Of a DNA stretch of 63,431 bases, positions 31,406 through 39,312 are shown one piece after another (positions within the stretch are counted from its first letter, which is position 1; every line of letters starts with the position of its first letter). The notes below the pieces were generated by a model. That model was not told where the DNA came from and did not search any database. It saw nothing but the letters and a program-made list of their open reading frames with translations. The translations under genes and the position numbers were made by a program. The DNA comes from an uncultured Ruminococcus sp. (GTDB lineage: Bacteria; Bacillota_A; Clostridia; Oscillospirales; Ruminococcaceae): assembly GCA_900315975.1 (NCBI GenBank), contig ONBA01000012.1, positions 1 to 63,431 of the forward strand, given 5' to 3'.

Positions 31406-31828
31406 GTGAAAAAATTTACTACATCACAACGTCTTAAACAATTAATGAATGAAAGAAATATCAAACAAGTTGATATACTAATTAAAGCTGAACCATTCTG
31501 TAAAAAATACAATGTCAAGTTGAATAAGAACGACCTTAGCCAATATGTCAACGGCAAAGTTGAACCCGGTCAACAAAAGCTCTCTATCCTTGGAATGGCG
31601 TTAAATGTTAATGAAGCATGGCTTATGGGTTACGATGATGTATCAATGGATAGAAATTCTGACGGTTATGAACATAACAATTCTTCAGCAGATCCTGATA
31701 TACGTCGCATTGAAAGAGCAAGAAAACTCATGCCCCCCGAAAAATGGAACAGCATGATGAAAACGGTCGAAGCTGCTTTCAGTGAATACTTTGACGATAA
31801 TTATGTTGATGATGATTTAGATGAATAA
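31406..31828 (+). CDS. CI-like lysogeny repressor
   Basis: GTG start of MKKFTTSQRLKQLMNERNIK (140 residues), six bases after GGAGGTGG; an in-frame GTG three codons earlier overlaps the ribosome site. XRE-type HTH with a long insertion: KQVDILIKAEPFCKKYNVKL, then NKNDLSQYVNGKVEPGQQKL. The C-terminal 60 residues are a short acidic dimerisation-type region, not a LexA-like peptidase. Inactivation therefore probably depends on the downstream ImmA-like protease. The gene is AT-rich like the next two. Confidence 0.85.
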   Translation: MKKFTTSQRLKQLMNERNIKQVDILIKAEPFCKKYNVKLNKNDLSQYVNGKVEPGQQKLSILGMALNVNEAWLMGYDDVSMDRNSDGYEHNNSSADPDIRRIERARKLMPPEKWNSMMKTVEAAFSEYFDDNYVDDDLDE

Positions 31829-32864
31829 AAAACAGGTAAAAAGAGTAGCTTTAGAAGCTTTAAAAAGGTATCATGAAACTGGTAACGAATTATTTCTTCC
31901 TGTTCCAATCAAAAAAATCTGCAAATCATACAAAAACGTAAGACTGATACCTTACAGTAAGTACATGGCAGAGCATGGAATAACATTAAATGAGATGTAT
32001 GATTTTACTGGGAGTAACGATGCTGCAACTTATTATCTTGTTGGTTTAAACAGATACCTTATTTATTACAATGATATTGATAAAAGTATTGTTAAATCAT
32101 ACAGATACCGTTGGAATATAGCTCATGAACTTGGACACATTCTTCTGAAACATCACAGTAATAAAAAAACAAGATTATTCAGAAATCAGCTTAATAATAG
32201 CGAATACAAGCAATTTGAAAGAGAAGCAGACTGGTTTGCATCATACATTTTAGTTCCCCATTCAGTAATATCTGAGATATTGTATGATAATGACGAACCC
32301 AACTTCAAGGAAATATGTCAAGTATCGTCAGAAGCAACAAAGTATAGGCAAGAAGATTTTTCATCGTGGCGTAGGAATAATTGGTTATATAATGATTACG
32401 ACAGAACTATTTTAAGTCTCTTTGAATACCAATATCTTTGCAAGGTTTGCCATAACCTATTGCCAAAATCTTTTGTATCATGCCCAATATGTGGAAACTC
32501 TGAGGAATTGATAAGGTATTATAAAAATTCATATAGGATTATTGAAAACGTTATGAAGTACGAAGAATTGGATAATATAAATGGGCGTTTATTAATTTGC
32601 CCAATTTGCAAAAACGAAGAAATTGTAAACAATGCAGAATATTGTCATATATGTGGAACTCGTTTAATAAATCTGTGCTACCACGATTCCGACAGATTTA
32701 ATAGTATTATACAATGCGGTGCGGCTCAGTCAAATCCAATACCAGTTAACGCACGATATTGTCCTTATTGTGGAAGTCCCTCCACTTTTTATAATGAAAG
32801 AATATTAAAAGAATGGAATTCGCAAGATGAAGAAATAATATACAGTAGTGAATTCCCTTTCTAA
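31821..32864 (+). CDS. ImmA/IrrE-type metallopeptidase fused to zinc ribbons
   Basis: A 347-residue protein overlapping the CI gene by eight bases. Residues 1-180 are an ImmA-like zinc protease: the HExxH motif WNIAHELGHILLKHH (near residue 103) and the second metal-ligand region FEREADWFASYILVPHSVI. ImmA cleaves phage repressors on DNA damage or cell signals. The C-terminal part carries two to three zinc ribbons (CKVCHN ... CPICGN; CPICKN ... CHICGT; then CPYCGS). This extension is unusual for ImmA proteins and may sense or bind partner molecules. Confidence 0.85.
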   Translation: MNKKQVKRVALEALKRYHETGNELFLPVPIKKICKSYKNVRLIPYSKYMAEHGITLNEMYDFTGSNDAATYYLVGLNRYLIYYNDIDKSIVKSYRYRWNIAHELGHILLKHHSNKKTRLFRNQLNNSEYKQFEREADWFASYILVPHSVISEILYDNDEPNFKEICQVSSEATKYRQEDFSSWRRNNWLYNDYDRTILSLFEYQYLCKVCHNLLPKSFVSCPICGNSEELIRYYKNSYRIIENVMKYEELDNINGRLLICPICKNEEIVNNAEYCHICGTRLINLCYHDSDRFNSIIQCGAAQSNPIPVNARYCPYCGSPSTFYNERILKEWNSQDEEIIYSSEFPF

Positions 32865-32883
32865 ATGCTTAGAAGGATATAAT

Positions 32884-33789
32884 ATGTATAATGATCTTGA
32901 TACAAATAACAGAGTATACCTGATATTTTGTGATATAAGCAACTATCGCCATTGGGTAAACGAAAGCATAAATGCAGAAAAGTTTTTTAATAATCTTGAT
33001 AAGCTTAAATCCGCTCTTGCTGAATTATGTGAAATTGAGTACCCTTATGACACTCCTCCTTCAGAACAGTTGGAAGAAATTATCCAAAATGAACAGAAAA
33101 TAATACAGGATTTTTTGTCACGATCATGGATATCTGTTATATCAGAATCCAAAAAACTGAAAACTAATAAAGGCAGATATAATAGGATTTCAAGTTTTTT
33201 CAATGATATTTCACCTTATGGAGAAAGGTTTTCAGAAGAAACCTTAAAAATGATAGAAAAAGCTAAATCATCTGAACCTGATCTTAATTTGTCAAAAGTC
33301 ACCAAACAAGAGAAAGACATTCTCTTTCTCAATTCTACTGAAAAAGCTCTCTCTATTCATGATGAAATAATTGATAATCTTCCAACTTCTAATGGAAATT
33401 ATGCTTGGCTGTACAATAACAAAATAATTTTTTATAAAATAATAGGCAACAACATTCCTGATTATATCTTAATTGACATCATAAAACTAATGCTATCAAA
33501 TTATAACTACAACAAAGCAGCTCGCTTCATAAAACTAAAATATGGATTAAACAGGAACTATGCTATTGAGGTTTATGTGACTGCCGAAACAATTAAGCAT
33601 AATAGCGTTGAAATCAAAAGCTTAAAACGAAAGTATGATTACTATAAAATTGATACTCACGCTTCTCCATGTCCAATATGTAAAAAGAAAGTAGGAGAAA
33701 TACATAGATTTTCCGAAGCAATAATTGGAGAAACCTATCCCCCATTTTGTAGGCATAATTGCTCGAATGCATTGCCATTAATCAAATAA
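32884..33789 (+). CDS. Lysogeny-module protein of unknown function
   Basis: Start at MYNDLDTNNRVYLIFCDISN (301 residues), after AGAAGGATATAAT; the upstream part of the frame lies inside the protease gene. The protein is helical and AT-rich, with a Cys cluster at the end, CPICKKKVGEI ... FCRHNC, much like the metal-binding C-terminus of MuF-type head proteins. It is in the CI transcript and therefore probably made in the lysogen. It may be a superinfection or host-defence factor. I do not recognise a family. Confidence 0.6.
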   Translation: MYNDLDTNNRVYLIFCDISNYRHWVNESINAEKFFNNLDKLKSALAELCEIEYPYDTPPSEQLEEIIQNEQKIIQDFLSRSWISVISESKKLKTNKGRYNRISSFFNDISPYGERFSEETLKMIEKAKSSEPDLNLSKVTKQEKDILFLNSTEKALSIHDEIIDNLPTSNGNYAWLYNNKIIFYKIIGNNIPDYILIDIIKLMLSNYNYNKAARFIKLKYGLNRNYAIEVYVTAETIKHNSVEIKSLKRKYDYYKIDTHASPCPICKKKVGEIHRFSEAIIGETYPPFCRHNCSNALPLIK

Positions 33790-33831
33790 CCCCTGTCCCT
33801 CGCAGGGAATAACCATAAAGGAGCTGATAAC

Positions 33832-35262
33832 ATGAAGACCGCCGCCGCATACATAAGAGTCTCGACCGACGACCAGATCGAGTACAGCCCTGACTCACAG
33901 CTCAAAGCTATACGCAAATACGCAAAGGAGCACGGCATGATACTGCCGGAGGAGTTCATTTTCGTGGACGAAGGTATCTCGGGCCGCAAAGCAGACAAGC
34001 GACCGTCATTCCAGCGCATGATAGGCACGGCAAAGCTCAAGCCTAAGCCGTTCGATGTGATACTGCTGTGGAAGTTCAGCCGATTTGCCCGCAACCGTCA
34101 GGACAGTATCGTCTACAAGTCCATGCTGAGAAAGCAATGTGGGATAGATGTTATCTCAATATCAGAGCAGCTCGGTGAGGACAACACTTCTATATTAATA
34201 GAGGCGCTCATTGAGGCTATGGACGAATACTACAGTCTCAACCTCGCGGAAGAGGTCAAGCGCGGTATGAACGAGAAGTTCTCCCGCGGAGGAGTGGTCT
34301 CGCAGCCGCCGTTCGGCTACAAGATGAAGGACGGCATTTTTGCTCCTGATGAGGTCAATGCTCCGATAGTAAAGATGATATACAGCGACTACCTCACAGG
34401 CATGGGAGCCCGTGAAATAGCGATGAAGCTGAACGATATGGGTATACGCTCCACAAAGGGCAACCTCTTTGAAAACAGGACAGTTGAATACATTCTCACG
34501 AACGTGACCTACACCGGCAAGCTCCGCCGAAGCAAGAACGGCAGGAACGCTCTCGACCGCTTCCACGAGTCAGAGGATACGCTTATAGTCGACGGAAAGC
34601 ACGAAGCTATAATAACACCTGAGACCTTCGAGGCAGTCCAGAACAAGCGCTCAGAAGCTAAGAGGACGTACACTCGGTATTCTCGTCAGGCTCCGGTTGA
34701 ATTCATGCTCAAGGGCATCGTCCGCTGCGACACCTGCGGAGCCACACTGACGATGTCGGCAGGGAAAACATCACTGCAATGCCATAACTACGCCCGAGGA
34801 GTCTGCAAGGTCTCTCATTCCGTCACGCTCAAGAAGCTGAACGCTGCCGTTATCGAACACCTCAAATCAGATTTCGAGCAGCAGAGCTTTACTATAGATG
34901 TAGCAGAACAGAAAAGAGCCTCCACATCACCTGACCTCTCAGCTCTTATCGAGCGCGAAAAGAAAAAGCTCTCACGTATCCGTGAGGCGTATATGTCAGG
35001 CATAGATACTCTTGAGGAGTACAAAGAAAACAAGCGAGCTATACAGGAACGAATAGACGAACTTACATCAGCCGCTCCACCTGCTCCTATGGAAGAAGCT
35101 CAGATAAAAGAGGTAATATCCGGAAGGATAATTGCCGGACTCGAAACACTTGAAAGTGATGAAACAAGTGAGACCCTGAAGAACATCACTCTTCGCAGCA
35201 TAGTTGACAGAATCATCTATATCAAGCCAAAAGGCATTGTCGAGATTTTTTATAAATTGTAA
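33832..35262 (+). CDS. Large serine integrase of the prophage
   Basis: A 476-residue site-specific recombinase with an AAAGGAG ribosome site. Resolvase domain: AAYIRVSTDDQ with catalytic Ser11, WKFSRFARNRQDS with the conserved Arg residues, then the recombinase domain (VSQPPFGYKMKDG). The zinc ribbon has CDTCGATL ... CHNYARGVC. A coiled coil (LIEREKKKLSRIREAY) is followed by a short C-terminus. It ends 15 bp from recognisable cotJC sequence, as is usual for integrases lying next to their own attachment site. Its GC content and codon use fit the main phage genes, not the AT-rich lysogeny block. Confidence 0.95.
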   Translation: MKTAAAYIRVSTDDQIEYSPDSQLKAIRKYAKEHGMILPEEFIFVDEGISGRKADKRPSFQRMIGTAKLKPKPFDVILLWKFSRFARNRQDSIVYKSMLRKQCGIDVISISEQLGEDNTSILIEALIEAMDEYYSLNLAEEVKRGMNEKFSRGGVVSQPPFGYKMKDGIFAPDEVNAPIVKMIYSDYLTGMGAREIAMKLNDMGIRSTKGNLFENRTVEYILTNVTYTGKLRRSKNGRNALDRFHESEDTLIVDGKHEAIITPETFEAVQNKRSEAKRTYTRYSRQAPVEFMLKGIVRCDTCGATLTMSAGKTSLQCHNYARGVCKVSHSVTLKKLNAAVIEHLKSDFEQQSFTIDVAEQKRASTSPDLSALIEREKKKLSRIREAYMSGIDTLEEYKENKRAIQERIDELTSAAPPAPMEEAQIKEVISGRIIAGLETLESDETSETLKNITLRSIVDRIIYIKPKGIVEIFYKL

Positions 35263-35290
35263 ATCATATCTTTAAGGTGTCCGGTGGACC
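35263..35290. other. Right attachment junction of the prophage (attR-like), in cotJC
   Basis: Between the integrase stop and the cotJC codons for GGPDGEL the sequence changes from AT-rich phage DNA to the conserved gene. The crossover is somewhere in about 35275-35290. The core dinucleotide cannot be fixed because the left junction is outside the window. Confidence 0.7.
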
Positions 35291-35384
35291 AGACGGTGAA
35301 CTTGCGGCATCGCTGAGGTATCTCAACCAGAGGTTTGCAATGCCTTACGCGAAAGTAAAAGGACTCCTCACCGACATAGGTACA
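35277..35384 (+). pseudogene. cotJC: cotJC internal fragment (interrupted on both sides)
   Basis: The plus-strand frame from 35277 reads GGPDGELAASLRYLNQRFAM, then PYAKVKGLLTDIGT, and breaks at TAGGTACA (35377-35384). This is the segment of CotJC / manganese catalase that normally follows about 28 N-terminal residues and precedes EELAHVEM. The missing 5' part should lie beyond the left end of the prophage. After the break the frame runs into element DNA and stops at 35425. With the 3' part at 50555 the frame is restored exactly. Confidence 0.9.
35377..35384. other. Left attachment site of second element (attL-like core)
   Basis: The 8-bp TAGGTACA is shared with 50555-50562. Left of it is cotJC; right of it is the element arm ACATTGTTTACAGAACTGCT (core ACA included), followed by CAAAATC. 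This arm is the near-exact inverted repeat of the right arm at the other end of the element. Confidence 0.9.
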
Positions 35385-35560
35385 TTGTTTACAGAACTGC
35401 TCAAAATCGTTATACTGGTAGGATAATACCAGCTAAATAATACGTTTACAAACCGTTGTTTTTCTATATCCAATTACTCTCCGTAAAAAAATTATTGAAA
35501 TTGACTATAATAAAAAAAAATTATTGGCAAAAATGTAAATGAATATTTCTCAATTATTTA

Positions 35561-35589
35561 TTGTATTTTTCTTTTAGTTGTGATAAAAT
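35561..35589 (+). promoter_or_regulatory. Promoter and structured leader of the binding-protein gene
   Basis: TTGTAT, 17 bp, TAAAAT. The leader of about 125 nt contains the inverted repeat TCCGGAT (35611) and ATCCGGA (35655) before the AAGGAGG site. The rest of 35428-35723 is AT-rich with no gene. Confidence 0.6.
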
Positions 35590-35723
35590 ATAAATATGTA
35601 AAAAGCACACTCCGGATGTATCATTTCAGATTTGTAGAAATTGCTGTGGGGATAATCCGGAATACTGTACGTATTTCTCTGTTTTAAATGAGAGAAAAAA
35701 TAATTATAAGGAGGTTCATTTTC

Positions 35724-36992
35724 ATGAACAAAATGAAAAGAAAAAGCATTTTCAGTAAAATCGCTGTATGTGCAGTTTCAATGACTATGCTTGCTTCTGC
35801 CACTGCCTGTGGAAAACCGGATAATGTCGGCGGAAATATTGCTGTCATCTGTAAGAACGAAAAAGTTTCGTTCTGGGACGAAGTTAAGATCGGTGCTCAG
35901 GATTGCTGTGACGAAATGGGTTACGATATGCTCTACTACTGTGCTTCAGGCGATAACGACTACGCAAGCCAGATCGAGTACGTAAACGATGCCATCGACA
36001 AGGGTGTTAAGGCAATTGTTATTGCGCCTAACGATCCTTCTGAGCTTAACGGTGCTTTCGCAAAGGCTACAGAAAAGGGCATCAAGATAGTTAATATCAA
36101 CTCACGTTCTGAATACGGCAACATCGAATCATGTGTAAGTTCAAGCGACTTCGACGGCGGCGCTGTTGCTGCAAGAAATGCTATGCAGCTTCTCTTCGCT
36201 TCAATAGCTGAAAGCAACACTCCTATAGGAAAGATCGCTATGATCGGTCATACCGCTTCCACAGCTGATCTTCGTCTTACAGGTTTCAAAGCTACAGTTT
36301 CACCGCTTCTCGGACAGTACATGGCTAAGCAGGCTGCTGCTCAGGCTGCCGCACAGGGTGCTGCCGAAAGCGCAGGCGGTCCACCTGCTGGTGCAGATAC
36401 TTCCGCAGGCGGTCCTCCCGCTGGTGTTGAAGGTGCAGGCGGTCCTCCCGCCGGTGTAGATACTTCCGCAGGCGGTCCTCCCGCTGGTGTAGATACTTCC
36501 GCAGGCGGTCCTCCCGCTGGTGCAGATACTTCCGCAGAAGGCGGCAGCAAGTCTATGTCTGACGATGAAAAGCAGTCCATGTTAGCTAACTACTTCATCG
36601 ACGGTCAGCGCTGCGGCACTCAGGAAGCTGCTTACGAAGAGGCTAAGAAGCTTCTCCAGGAGAACAGCGATATCAGCATTATGTACGCAACAAATACAAA
36701 TACAACACTCGGTGTATGTCAGGCTATCGAGGAACTCGACAAGGCTAACGATGTTATCGTTGTAGGCTTCAACTCGGACGAGCAGGAGCTCAAGTATGTC
36801 AGAACAGGCGTGCTCGACGGTACTATCATTCAGAACCCTTACAGCATGGGTTACATCGGAACAAGATATGCTATCCTCGCATCTCAGGGTGACGGCGTTG
36901 CCGGCTCAGTTGATACAGGTGTTACATGGATATCTGCAAAGAACATCAACGACGATGATATTCAGCTTCTGCTGTATCCTGAAAGAACTTAA
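35724..36992 (+). CDS. Periplasmic-binding-protein-like lipoprotein with Gly-Gly-Pro-Pro repeats
   Basis: Start at MNKMKRKSIFSKIAVCAVSM (422 residues) behind AAGGAGG. The signal peptide ends in a lipobox LASATAC. The fold is of the Peripla_BP_4 / ribose-binding type: IAVICKNEKVSFWDEVKIGA, AIVIAPNDPSELNGAFAKAT, and the C-terminal lobe VIVVGFNSDEQELKYVRTGV. Between the lobes, at about residues 216-275, it carries five copies of GGPPAG with Val/Ala-Asp-Thr-Ser-Ala spacers, an unusual flexible insert. Seven codons after it a membrane GGDEF protein starts, so it may be the sensor subunit of that protein. Confidence 0.8.
   Translation: MNKMKRKSIFSKIAVCAVSMTMLASATACGKPDNVGGNIAVICKNEKVSFWDEVKIGAQDCCDEMGYDMLYYCASGDNDYASQIEYVNDAIDKGVKAIVIAPNDPSELNGAFAKATEKGIKIVNINSRSEYGNIESCVSSSDFDGGAVAARNAMQLLFASIAESNTPIGKIAMIGHTASTADLRLTGFKATVSPLLGQYMAKQAAAQAAAQGAAESAGGPPAGADTSAGGPPAGVEGAGGPPAGVDTSAGGPPAGVDTSAGGPPAGADTSAEGGSKSMSDDEKQSMLANYFIDGQRCGTQEAAYEEAKKLLQENSDISIMYATNTNTTLGVCQAIEELDKANDVIVVGFNSDEQELKYVRTGVLDGTIIQNPYSMGYIGTRYAILASQGDGVAGSVDTGVTWISAKNINDDDIQLLLYPERT
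36373..36540 (+). repeat. GGPPAG coding repeats
   Basis: Five near-identical units of GCAGGCGGTCCTCCCGCTGG type at 30- to 36-bp spacing inside the binding-protein gene. Identical third positions among units 2-5 point to recent expansion by slippage or recombination. Confidence 0.9.
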
Positions 36993-37007
36993 TGGAGGTT
37001 GAAAATT

Positions 37008-38222
37008 ATGGCAAAAGCTAAAAAAACAAATCAATCCACTGCATATAGATTCGCAGCTATACTGCTTGCAATAATAGGAATTATCAACATTATACTTGTT
37101 TACTACCTTTACAACGATATCACAAAGACAGGCGACAGTACAAAGGTAACAATGAATACCATCAACTCTACAAACGGTGAATTGCAGTCCATTAACCAGC
37201 GAGTTCTCACTATCATCGCAGGTATCGGTACCGAAAAGAGCCAGGCTGCTACCGCTGACAGTATCGAAGCTTCATTCGATTCTATCGAAGCGAAGTTTGA
37301 CCGTTTCGAGAAATACGAGGGCATCAGCGACAAAACCATGAAGCGATTCAAGCACGCACGAGTATTCATCGAAGCTTACCGCAAGCGTCTTTCCGTTCTC
37401 CGTGACCAGTTCAACAGTCAGGAGGGCATGGGAGATGTTTCAATGGCTGACTACTACACCCAGGACATCGCCCCCTTTAAAACTACCGCTTCAGAAATGC
37501 TTATTTCAGCTATCAGTATCAATGCAGCTGATGCAGCACGTCAGTCTGCTCAGGCAGCAAAGGTTTACTATGTAACCCTCGGACTTGTTGTTATCATCTA
37601 CATCCTCGGTGAGCTCGCTATCTTCATCATCGGCAAGAGATCTGCAAAGGCTCGTCTCGAACTTGAAGAGCGTGAAAGAAACCTCCAGGAAGTTGGTGCA
37701 AAGCTCAAGTCTACAAGACAGAAGGCATCCGACCTTGCTGTTACAAACCTCCTTACCGGTATGAAGAACCGTTATGCTCTTGATAACGATATCAGTGAGC
37801 GTCTTGAGTCTGACAGATTCAACATTGCTGTATTCGATATGGATAACTTCCGTATCATCAACGATACATACGGCTATGAATTCGGCGATGAGTACCTCGC
37901 AACAGTTGCTGAAAAGCTCAAGTCTGAATTCGGCGACATCGCTGAGATCTACAACATCACAGGTAATGAGTTCTGCTTCCTCTTCAACAGAGATATCACA
38001 GAGAGCCAGGCTATGACTCTTGTTCAGAACATTCAGGCTGTAATGAGTGCTCCTTACACAGTTCTCAACCTCAGCGTTCAGCTCACAGTTTCCGGTGCGA
38101 TGTACCACTACCTCCCCGGCGATTGCCTCAACGTAAACTCGCTTCTTGTTAAGCTTGATACTACAATGAGAAACGCTAAGATGAACGGCGGTAACATGAT
38201 AAACACAGTCGTTAACATCTAA
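37008..38222 (+). CDS. Membrane protein with 4-helix sensor and degenerate GGDEF domain
   Basis: Start at MAKAKKTNQSTAYRFAAILL (404 residues) behind GGAGG. Two membrane helices (about residues 13-34 and 184-205) enclose an extracellular helical domain of the 4HB-sensor type. A GGDEF domain follows (TNLLTGMKNRYALDNDISER, FDMDNFRIINDTYGYEFGDE), but the signature is TGNEF in place of GGDEF; Asn replaces the catalytic acidic residue. It is probably a GTP-binding or scaffold protein, not an active cyclase. It is co-transcribed with the binding lipoprotein and followed by a terminator. Confidence 0.85.
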   Translation: MAKAKKTNQSTAYRFAAILLAIIGIINIILVYYLYNDITKTGDSTKVTMNTINSTNGELQSINQRVLTIIAGIGTEKSQAATADSIEASFDSIEAKFDRFEKYEGISDKTMKRFKHARVFIEAYRKRLSVLRDQFNSQEGMGDVSMADYYTQDIAPFKTTASEMLISAISINAADAARQSAQAAKVYYVTLGLVVIIYILGELAIFIIGKRSAKARLELEERERNLQEVGAKLKSTRQKASDLAVTNLLTGMKNRYALDNDISERLESDRFNIAVFDMDNFRIINDTYGYEFGDEYLATVAEKLKSEFGDIAEIYNITGNEFCFLFNRDITESQAMTLVQNIQAVMSAPYTVLNLSVQLTVSGAMYHYLPGDCLNVNSLLVKLDTTMRNAKMNGGNMINTVVNI

Positions 38223-38237
38223 GAAAAAAAACACAAG

Positions 38238-38266
38238 CCGCTCTGCTAAATGCAGAGCGGTTTTTT
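38238..38266 (+). terminator. Intrinsic terminator
   Basis: CCGCTCTGC-taaat-GCAGAGCGG followed by TTTTTT: a perfect 9-bp stem and T-run ending the binding-protein/GGDEF operon. Confidence 0.9.
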
Positions 38267-38441
38267 GTTGGTGTGCAATATATGCGCCTGTTCCACTTAA
38301 ATTAAGCGATTATTTTCGTTAGCTGACGACTGAAATTATCAGGCACGTCAGCATATTGCCGCATTTTTTGAAGTCAATTTAGTCAACCCACCAAAAATTG
38401 TCAAAAAAACGTTGATTAACCAAAAATTGCGGAGTTTTCTC

Positions 38442-38470
38442 TTGACAAAGCCGACTATAAGTTGTAAAAT
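38442..38470 (+). promoter_or_regulatory. Promoter for the 38533 gene
   Basis: TTGACA (38442), 17-bp spacer, TAAAAT (38465). The region 38267-38441 between terminator and promoter shows no gene; it has two CCAAAAATTG copies (38393-38430) of unknown meaning. Confidence 0.75.
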
Positions 38471-38532
38471 ATAATTAGAGTAGTAGACGATATATCAAGA
38501 AAACATGAAAGAAAAATGAAGGAGGTTTGTAA

Positions 38533-39090
38533 ATGCAGAAATACGCCGTATATAAAACAGAGACCGGTCAGTATTGCTACCGCTATGTCGATAACCTGCA
38601 GGGACTCGTCGGCACAGGGTTTGAAAACCTCATCAGAGAGGAACAGCTCCCGGTAGTTTTAGATGACAGGGGCGGTTATTTCCAGTTTAATGCGAACGAT
38701 CACCATTTTGTCGAGATTATTGAGTCAGATAAAAAATTTCCTCTTCCGCTCGACAGAATGTTCAAACATAACGACCCTGCATTCCAGCTTGGCTGGATCT
38801 CTCCGGATGGTGAAACCTATTCCTGCGGTTACACCAACCATAACAAGTGCGCTGAAACTATTGTCCGCACTTTCTACCCCGCCGCAAGATTCCCTGAGCT
38901 TACGCTCCATAACAAGGGATGGATCGAGGTAATCGATTCGTGGGACGGCAGAGAACGCCGCCACGGTCAGTATGTCCATTCGGAACTTGGCAAGATCACC
39001 CGCAAACAGGCTGATAAGCTTTTTGACCTTGGTCTTTACGAGAAGCCTGAGGTTCAGGCTCTCATCAACTCCTGCGAATCAGAATGGTGA
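38533..39090 (+). CDS. Element protein of unknown function
   Basis: A 185-residue soluble protein with an AAGGAGG site. It looks alpha/beta: MQKYAVYKTETGQYCYRYVD, a central YTNHNKCAETIVRTFYPAAR and a C-terminal helix GKITRKQADKLFDLGLYEKP. There is no signal peptide, membrane segment or recognisable motif. It stands alone between promoters and could be a regulator or partner of the signalling cargo. Confidence 0.6.
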   Translation: MQKYAVYKTETGQYCYRYVDNLQGLVGTGFENLIREEQLPVVLDDRGGYFQFNANDHHFVEIIESDKKFPLPLDRMFKHNDPAFQLGWISPDGETYSCGYTNHNKCAETIVRTFYPAARFPELTLHNKGWIEVIDSWDGRERRHGQYVHSELGKITRKQADKLFDLGLYEKPEVQALINSCESEW

Positions 39091-39187
39091 TAACGTCATT
39101 TTATACAGTTAGAGGGTACTGTTTCTAAGCAAAGTGCCGATTTGTGTGAATTGTATAAAACCTGCCGCATTTTTCCTTCATATTATA

Positions 39188-39216
39188 TTGACTTTATTTT
39201 CGTTATGTTGTATAAT
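39188..39216 (+). promoter_or_regulatory. Promoter for the coiled-coil gene and hydS-like gene
   Basis: TTGACT (39188), 17-bp spacer, TATAAT (39211). It stands about 95 bp before the coiled-coil gene, which is followed 74 bp later by the hydrogenase-like gene without a visible terminator. Confidence 0.8.
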
Positions 39217-39312
39217 AAAGTATATATATAGTATGATAATAATGCGGCGGGTTTTTCTGTCGCTATAACAGCAATACCCTGTCACCGCGTTGTTTAAGGA
39301 GGAAATTAGAAA

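Larger units (their letters stand above)
1..35285. mobile_element. Siphovirus-type prophage, left end outside window
   Basis: A complete late module (terminase, portal, capsid, tail, tape measure), early replication and recombination genes, a CI/Cro-type switch and a serine integrase form one unit. The holin runs off the left edge, so the lysin and left attachment site are not visible. The right end falls between the integrase stop (35262) and the first recognisable cotJC codons (about 35283), which makes cotJC the likely attachment gene. Most modules look intact, so it may be functional. Short tracts are strongly AT-rich (lysogeny genes 31.4-33.8 kb, toxin domain near 12.7-13.1 kb), suggesting mosaic origin. 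Confidence 0.95.

Noticed and set aside
33790..33806. Terminator before the prophage integrase (CCCTG/CAGGG)
   Set aside because: The stem is only 5 bp and no T-run follows.
35596..35723. c-di-GMP riboswitch before the binding protein/GGDEF pair
   Set aside because: Only one 7-bp inverted repeat is present; the conserved GEMM core elements are not visible.
36341..36580. Minus-strand Gly-Gly-Pro-Pro open frame
   Set aside because: GGPPAG repeats read open on both strands; the plus-strand frame has signal peptide, fold and ribosome site.
37008..38222. Active diguanylate cyclase
   Set aside because: The signature is TGNEF, lacking the acidic residue needed for catalysis.
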